Assembly: GCF_000247995.1 (NCBI RefSeq)
Contig: NZ_BAFE01000049.1
Coordinates: 1 to 47,284 of the forward strand
DNA: 47,284 bases
From: Mobilicoccus pelagius NBRC 104925
GTDB taxonomy: Bacteria > Actinomycetota > Actinomycetes > Actinomycetales > Dermatophilaceae
Direction: 5' to 3'
The notes beneath the pieces were generated by a model, which was not told the origin of the DNA, did no database searches, and worked only from the letters and a program-made list of their open reading frames with translations. Each line of letters starts with the position of its first letter. Within the stretch, counting starts at the first letter, position 1. Below, piece by piece: positions 43,401 through 47,284 of the stretch. The translations under genes and the position numbers were made by a program.

Positions 43401-44594
43401 CGGCGTGCGGGCGGGCCGTGGATCGCGGTGCTCCTCGACACGGACGAGTGGATCCGGCGTCTCACCGTCGCCGATCGTGACGGCATCCCCGACACCGTTC
43501 TCGGCACCTACCTCGGCTGGGCCGCGGTGCATCAGGTGTACCGGGAGGAGATGCGGCGCGACCCGGAGGTCGTGCTCGGCCGGATCCTCGCCCTCACCGG
43601 GCAGGTCGCCGGCGTGCCGGAGACCGTGTCCGCCGTCGAAGCGGCGATGCGCGGCGGTGTGGTCGCCCCCGCCCCCCCTGCTGCGGCGACGGCTGGAGCG
43701 CCCGAGTCGCCGGAGTCGGACGCGTCTGCCGCTCGCACGTCCCTCGGCGGCGCGGGGCGGGAGGTCCCGACGCGGAGGACGTCGACGCCGCGCGAGACGG
43801 CGGTGACGACGGCAGCGGTGACGACGGCAGCGGCGGCGACGGCGACGGCGACGTCGGTAGAGGCGCAGGCGGCGGCGTCGCGGCGGGCGGTGGAGTCGGT
43901 CGGGGTCGCGGGTCTCGTGCTGCGAGACTTCCGGCAGGCGCACGACGACGCGATCGGCCGTGCCGACGTGATCGACGGGTTGCCGGGCAAGGCGCAGACG
44001 GTGCAGGTGGCGGCCGAGTGGCGCGACGTCGTCGCGACGGAGGGCCCGGTGCTCGCGTCGCGGGCGTCGTCGGTGATCGGGCGGCGGTTCCGCACGCGGG
44101 TGCTGGGGCGTGACAAGCGTGACGCGATCATGGGGGCGATCCCGGCGGACCTCCCCCGCACCCGCGCCGGCGACGACGAATTCGTCTGGCCCGCAGGCGT
44201 CGACCCGGCGACGTACCGCGGCGTCCGCTCCAGCGTGCGCGCCCACCGCAAGATCCACGAGATCGCCCCCGAGGAGATCGCCAACGCCCTCCGCCTCACC
44301 CTCTCCCAGGCCGGCCCCGGCTGCACCGAGACCGAACTCGTCCGCGGCGTCACCGAACTCTTCGGCTACGGGCGCATGGGCCGCCTCATCAAGGAAGGCA
44401 TCACCGTCGTCCTCGACCAGCACATCCGCAATGGCGAGTTCCGGCGGGAGGGGCAGCGGATCGTCTGGGGTGTCACGGCGACGAGCGATGGCGCCCTCGG
44501 CACCACAGGGGCGACGCAGCTCACCGGCTCTCGCCCCCGAAGCGCCGCAGCGGTCCGGGCGTCGCGACCCAACTGGAGGCTCCTCGGGCAGTGA
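40491..44594 (+). CDS. DUF4011 / SF1 helicase / REase (MTES_1575-type) / DUF3320 multidomain protein
   Basis: 1367 residues from GTG 40491, with GAGGAGGAGG upstream. A DUF4011-like segment is at about 147-167 (WLGDLLDLTRHNPLISLGDR). The SF1 helicase has Walker A GPPGTGKSQTIANL (about 444), the Walker B-like VFDEASQIRVE (about 653), VVVGDPQQMPPS, RLSWHYRSRSEGLVAFSN and RRLNVAITRAR. An endonuclease-like domain covers about 950-1020 (GMSQFKVDLAVRRAGGPWIA). DUF3320 lies near 1250-1295 (IHEIAPEEIANALRLTLSQA). This domain order is a known but poorly characterised family suspected in phage defence. The stretch between Walker A and B is shorter than in the 1600-2000-residue relatives. An Ala/Thr-rich linker (about 1060-1125) separates the nuclease from DUF3320. 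Confidence 0.88.
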   Translation: MTAEAHALVGVVAASLTRLLRPMMSASCPEWGGWPEAYRRRGAELPPGDAALDDLLFLLRVVAENPSRFPAFATSPHVGLARQRFARAFGPAPEAADVVACAEVATGLFTAADVAVPPEVREIAVAPAGDDGAESATGPSVVARWLGDLLDLTRHNPLISLGDRGVPLLVDEDAIARVEDVLADGLELVVHGWDDLDGVEDGWAGLSLPSVSGPGDLPGSFLDAMLDDEASVFLGLDVRSSRRTLQDMRRRATVVAEETGASPLYLTVGALRMDDRTAPLFLVPVVVEGPRLGPWTLHMEPGAEPRLNECLVEFLRREDGFSPTVLTSPPTDHAGLDVPRIFAELREALAGRRFPYEVVADMRLALLHFSTLTMWRDLHEHADVFTANPVVRHLAEGRTEFVDPVPEPVVDASVEDELSLPLPADGTQMRAVRWAREGRSFVVQGPPGTGKSQTIANLMADAVAAGRRVLFVAEKDAALEVVQRRLDAVGLAHRSLDLRAKDLTIRAVREHLVASSHRRSGAGRAALESARRRHRSLVDELEALPAAMRAGELPQVDGEARARQVEAYREAAEQRRAALREWLRSADVAPRHGYGDAAVLARELRVARTSTVRELFETHAEAILDVTPCVLAGPAAVARYLPARADLFDLVVFDEASQIRVEAVIGAMGRGSATVVVGDPQQMPPSDPLVPDGEDDQQESILLEAVRIGMPVVRLSWHYRSRSEGLVAFSNAHYYDGTLASFPMPPGGNGGAGVEFRRCDGRYEMGRGRKEKINLTEAQEVVAEVVRLLTEDPQASVGVVTFNTAQRDVILDRLEAAAAPQVVKDALVRESEPLIVKALEHIQGDERDHILFSATYSVDASGKLPANFGLLSRRGGERRLNVAITRARVRNVVFASFEPTDIDRRSSAVSQGPAHLRDYLLAARHGQADAATSASIPDPARTMLAARLRTRGLEVLEDVGMSQFKVDLAVRRAGGPWIAVLLDTDEWIRRLTVADRDGIPDTVLGTYLGWAAVHQVYREEMRRDPEVVLGRILALTGQVAGVPETVSAVEAAMRGGVVAPAPPAAATAGAPESPESDASAARTSLGGAGREVPTRRTSTPRETAVTTAAVTTAAAATATATSVEAQAAASRRAVESVGVAGLVLRDFRQAHDDAIGRADVIDGLPGKAQTVQVAAEWRDVVATEGPVLASRASSVIGRRFRTRVLGRDKRDAIMGAIPADLPRTRAGDDEFVWPAGVDPATYRGVRSSVRAHRKIHEIAPEEIANALRLTLSQAGPGCTETELVRGVTELFGYGRMGRLIKEGITVVLDQHIRNGEFRREGQRIVWGVTATSDGALGTTGATQLTGSRPRSAAAVRASRPNWRLLGQ

Positions 44595-44679
44595 GTCCTG
44601 ACCGACGCCCGTCAGTCGGCGGTGACTCGACCGCTCGGTCGCCCCCTCTACTGGAGGAGCGCGCCGATGCGGGTGCGGA

Positions 44680-45390
44680 TCACCACGGCAGCCGCATCCC
44701 GGTACCGGTGAAGGGTGCCCAGGGGCGGATGGCCTTCTCGGTGGCAGGCATGGTGGTGCGGCGCGTCTTCACGGGCACCCAGGTGTTCTTCGACCACCTG
44801 TAGGTCGTGAGGACGGCGCGGAACTCCCGCCGGGGGTGGTCGCGGACATCGGAGCCGACGAGTCGTTCGACGTGCCGGACCCCACGGACGGTGAAGAAGC
44901 GGTATCCCCCGGGCTGCTCCCCGTCCATCGCGCGCCAGACAGCGGTGCGGTGGCCGCGTTGCGACTCCGGCGGTGAGAGGGAGACGAGGCGGCCCGACCG
45001 CCACGTGAAGACCCGGAACCGCTCGACCTCGTCGTCGGTGATGTCGATGGCGATGTCGGCACCGGGTTTGCCGTCCACGATTCCGACGCCGACCCAGGGG
45101 GTGTCGAACTCGGGGTGCACCTCGAGGCCGAGCCGCACCGAGGAGGTCCGGCCGGCCGATCCCTTGACCGTGAGGGTGGTGTGGGCTCGAGTGCCGTCCA
45201 CGGGCCAGCTCGTCGTCTGGATCACGCTGTCCCGACGACCGTCACCGTCGACGTCGGCGCGAGCGACGAGGCGTTCCTCCGTCGGACTCTCCTCCGCTCG
45301 GGCGACCGGGGTCGTCGTGACGCCGGCTGCTGCCATCACTGCCACGGTCGTCATCGCGACGGCCGGGCCTGTACCGGTACGGGTGCGCAT
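44680..45390 (-). CDS. Secreted protein of unknown function with a VCBS/FG-GAP-like motif
   Basis: 236 residues from ATG 45390, chosen because GAGGGAAGAGGG lies just upstream. A signal peptide (AMTTVAVMAAAGVTTTPVARA) with an ARA|EE cleavage site is clear. The mature N-terminus has ARADVDGDGRRDSVIQ, a Ca2+-binding DxDxDG repeat like those in VCBS/FG-GAP proteins, but only one copy. The remainder is beta-rich (TTLTVKGSAGRTSSVRLGLE, ADIAIDITDDEVERFRVFTW), and no enzymatic motif is seen. It is probably an extracytoplasmic binding or structural protein. Related secreted proteins occur widely in actinobacteria without known function. Confidence 0.75.
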   Translation of the reverse strand: MRTRTGTGPAVAMTTVAVMAAAGVTTTPVARAEESPTEERLVARADVDGDGRRDSVIQTTSWPVDGTRAHTTLTVKGSAGRTSSVRLGLEVHPEFDTPWVGVGIVDGKPGADIAIDITDDEVERFRVFTWRSGRLVSLSPPESQRGHRTAVWRAMDGEQPGGYRFFTVRGVRHVERLVGSDVRDHPRREFRAVLTTYRWSKNTWVPVKTRRTTMPATEKAIRPWAPFTGTGMRLPW

Positions 45391-45504
45391 CCGGATCCCT
45401 CTTCCCTCACGTGGCGGGGCCGGGCCCGTGCGGCCACACCCCTTGATGTGAATCATCGACCGCCCCGCGCACGCGGTGACCGTTCCGAGGGCGTCGAAAG
45501 ACGC

Positions 45505-46371
45505 TCAGGCGTTGTCGCTGCCGGCCGGATCCTGTCGCGTGATGACGTCCTGCGGCGTGTCACCGGCGCGTTCGTCGGTTCCGAGGACGACCATGCCCGG
45601 CGCACCGCCCTGTCCAGGGGTGCTGCGGTTCTTCTTGAACCGGTCCATCGGGTCCTCGCCGAGAGCTTCGCGCGCGGCGAGGGCCGCATCCACCGCTGCC
45701 GTGTCCGCCTTCACCTGCTCCAGCGCCGTCTCCGCAGCGGCGATCGCCTCCGCCTGCTGGGCGTGCGCCGTCGGCGAGTTCGGCGCCGCGACGTTGATCG
45801 ACTGCATGAGCGCTCGAGCCTTCTCCCCCTGAGTGGGGTCGAGCTTGACGACCTCCTGCCACCCCTCGGCCAGCACCATGAGGTAGAGCTCGCGGTTGTC
45901 GATCTGGCGGTGCGTGTTCTTCTTGGCCAACCCGCCGACGAGCGCGCCGCCGACTCCGGCGACTGCACCTCCTGCCACGATGCGCGTCAGGGTGCTCCTG
46001 TTCGTCACGTAGGCGGTGATGTCGCCGGTCTGATCGAGGGCGGCGGTGACGTCGGGGGTGAGGGAGCGGGAGTTGCCGTTGAGGCACACCTCGACCGGCG
46101 TGACGTAGTTCCCCCGACCGGCCGCAGCCAACTTCGCGGGATTCTGCGCGTCCTTGAGAACCCTCTGTGCGGCTCGCACCGCCTGCTCGTGCTGCTTCCG
46201 CGCCGCCTTGACCGCCTTGTCCGCGGCTCGGCACTCCTCGTGCCGCTGCAGTTCGGCGGGGCTCAGCTGTGCACGGCGCTTACGTCGACGCATGGCAACG
46301 GCGACGAGCACAGCGACGATGGTCACGATCACCACGACTGCGACCACCACTGGCACGACTGAGTCATCCAC
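45505..46371 (-). CDS. Single-pass membrane protein with cytoplasmic helical domain, unknown function
   Basis: 288 residues from GTG 46371 (GGAG about 8 nt upstream). One N-terminal membrane helix (VVPVVVAVVVIVTIVAVLVAVAM) is followed by a basic RRRKRR stop-transfer sequence, so most of the protein should be cytoplasmic. A charged coiled coil (ECRAADKAVKAARKQHEQAV) comes next. Near the middle, RIVAGGAVAGVGGALVGGLAKK looks like a glycine-zipper or second hydrophobic hairpin. Further helices follow, and a disordered tail ends the protein. I do not recognise the family. It lies between the secreted protein and the insertion sequences. Confidence 0.75.
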   Translation of the reverse strand: MDDSVVPVVVAVVVIVTIVAVLVAVAMRRRKRRAQLSPAELQRHEECRAADKAVKAARKQHEQAVRAAQRVLKDAQNPAKLAAAGRGNYVTPVEVCLNGNSRSLTPDVTAALDQTGDITAYVTNRSTLTRIVAGGAVAGVGGALVGGLAKKNTHRQIDNRELYLMVLAEGWQEVVKLDPTQGEKARALMQSINVAAPNSPTAHAQQAEAIAAAETALEQVKADTAAVDAALAAREALGEDPMDRFKKNRSTPGQGGAPGMVVLGTDERAGDTPQDVITRQDPAGSDNA

Positions 46372-46514
46372 GCTGAATCTCCAACTCCACGAACGTCTTC
46401 CGAACCTCTCGCCGTGAACTCTACGAAGGTCACCGGCCAGATCCGGGCAGGCGGGCCGTGCGCCACCGTGAGTGGACGGCCGGGACTGCTGCACGCGACG
46501 GGACATCGGTGATG

Positions 46515-46808
46515 TCAGGCCGCGGCAGCGGCCTGTGAGGTTCTGATCGTCTCGAACTCGATAGGGGTGAGTCGCCCCAGGCGGGCTTGCCGACGGCGTC
46601 GGTGGTAGGTCCTTTCGATCCATGTCACGATTGCGATCCTCAGGTCCTCACGTGTGGACCACCTCTGCCGGTCCAGGACGTTCTTCTGGAGTAAGGCGAA
46701 GAAGGATTCCATCGCGGCGTTGTCACCGGCAGCCCCGACGCGTCCCATCGACCCGACCAAGCCGTGCCGGTTCAACGCGTGCACGTACTTGCGCGCTCGG
46801 AATTGACT
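46515..46808 (-). mobile_element. IS3-family transposase (OrfB), C-terminal fragment
   Basis: The reading SQFRARKYVHALNRHGLVGSM, then GDNAAMESFFALLQKNVLD and LRIAIVTWIERTYHRRRRQARLG, is the C-terminal part of an IS3-family DDE integrase. It includes the last catalytic Glu (AMESFF). Homology stops abruptly upstream of SQFRARK, where an IS30 end begins (about 46808/46809). The first two catalytic Asp residues and OrfA are missing here, so the copy is dead. The remaining IS3 part may lie beyond the right edge. Confidence 0.85.
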
Positions 46809-47284
46809 GGGTTCAACCGGTCGCTGCAACACTCGGCTGTTGGAGCGATCGTAGGTTTTCCTCGAAGACTTCCGCGGGAGTTCTCCAGCCGAGCGCTTTG
46901 CGGGGGCGGTTGTTCAGGGTGTAGGCGACGGCTTGGAGGTCCTCGGCGCTCCAGCGGGATAGGTCGGTGCTTTTGGGGAAGTACTGGCGCAGCAGGCCGT
47001 TGGTGTTCTCGTTCGTGCCTCGTTGCCAGGGTGAGTGGGGGTCGGCGAAGTACACGCGGGTGCCGGTGTCCATCGTGAACTGCGCGTGGGCCGACATTTC
47101 CTTGCCGCGGTCCCAGGTGATGGTCTTGCGCAGTTGCTCGGGTAGCTCTGCGATCGTCGCGGTCAACGCGGTGTTCATCGTGGTGGCGCCGTAGCCACCC
47201 AGTGCCGGACCGTTCTTCACGTGGGGCTGTTCGCCCCACCCTGGGCATCGGGGCAGGTGGATCAGCAGTGTGGCCCGGCTGCAA
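46809..47284 (-). mobile_element. IS30-family insertion sequence, partial (runs off the right edge)
   Basis: Contains the C-terminal part of an IS30 transposase (see 46813-47284). The sequence gggttcaaccggtcgctgcaacac at its left border would be the terminal inverted repeat, inserted within the IS3 transposase gene. The other end and target duplication are outside the window. An intact copy is possible. Confidence 0.8.
46813..47284 (-). CDS. IS30-family transposase, C-terminal part
   Basis: The frame is open from the right edge to a TGA at 46813. Readable family blocks are ATLLIHLPRCPGWG, KNGPALGGYGATTMNTAL, the second DDE region TWDRGKEMSAHAQFT (catalytic Asp in WDRG), FADPHSPWQRGTNENTNGLL (catalytic Glu in NEN) and YFPKSTDLSRW with NNRPRKALGWRTPAEVF. 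This is the canonical IS30 catalytic domain and looks intact. The N-terminal DNA-binding part and first Asp lie outside the window, so activity cannot be judged. Confidence 0.9.
   Translation of the reverse strand, partial: CSRATLLIHLPRCPGWGEQPHVKNGPALGGYGATTMNTALTATIAELPEQLRKTITWDRGKEMSAHAQFTMDTGTRVYFADPHSPWQRGTNENTNGLLRQYFPKSTDLSRWSAEDLQAVAYTLNNRPRKALGWRTPAEVFEENLRSLQQPSVAATG

Noticed and set aside
40341-44423. A 1360-codon open frame antisense to the DUF4011 helicase gene
   Set aside because: It is Arg/His/Pro/Glu-rich low-complexity translation typical of the antisense frame of high-GC genes. The sense strand carries clear helicase motifs.
44595-44679. Possible terminator between the DUF4011 gene and the secreted-protein gene
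   Set aside because: CTGAC/GTCAG and CCGAC/GTCGG pairings overlap but give only 5-bp stems, too weak to call.

Overview
The window is about 47 kb of high-GC DNA. Its core gene content (ychF, ispH-xseA-xseB, an lpqY-sugABC-type transporter, class I fumarase, glmM-rpsI-rplM), frequent GTG starts and strong GC codon bias indicate an actinobacterium. A Micrococcales member is my best guess, inferred from protein style and not tested by search.

Layout. (1) 1-11.15 kb is an accessory island, all on the minus strand, next to the 3' end of ychF. It looks nested. A HEPN-domain gene and the N-terminal third of a Mod-type DNA adenine methyltransferase adjoin ychF. The methyltransferase gene is cut just after its DPP motif by a Tn554-like transposon. 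The transposon has three overlapping recombinase genes plus a small coiled-coil gene, and appears to carry an Eco57I-type DNA methyltransferase and a PLD-domain helicase-like gene that runs off the left edge. The 3' tail of ychF and the 3' tail of the HEPN gene share an imperfect direct repeat of about 45 bp that encodes nearly the same C-terminal peptide.

(2) 11.15-32 kb is conserved chromosome: the YchF GTPase, a secreted lipase broken by a one-base frameshift, an acyl-CoA thioesterase, RmuC, an LLM-class flavin monooxygenase, IspH, exonuclease VII (XseA/XseB), a DUF4245 membrane protein, a trans-sulfuration PLP enzyme, a trehalose-type ABC importer, a fumarase/carbonic anhydrase pair, GlmM, and ribosomal proteins S9 and L13. 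Several gene ends are marked by perfect GC-rich hairpins.

(3) 32.1-37.1 kb is a nitrogen-oxide module: an ArsR-like regulator behind a palindromic operator region, a DUF2249 protein with a TATAAT promoter, an NnrS-like membrane protein, and a 929-residue protein that fuses a membrane domain, a cupredoxin and a NirK-type copper nitrite reductase.

(4) 37.1-44.6 kb holds a SAM methyltransferase, an ArfB-like peptidyl-tRNA hydrolase, and two divergent helicases: a DEAH protein with an acidic proline-rich linker, and a DUF4011/SF1 helicase/REase/DUF3320 protein.

(5) 44.6-47.3 kb has two exported or membrane proteins of unknown role and a pile-up of insertion sequences, where an IS30-family element has cut an IS3-family transposase.

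The most interesting parts are the transposon-borne methyltransferase/helicase cargo, the ychF-tail duplication bracketing the HEPN gene, and the fused nitrite reductase with its regulatory region. No tRNA, rRNA or CRISPR array was seen.
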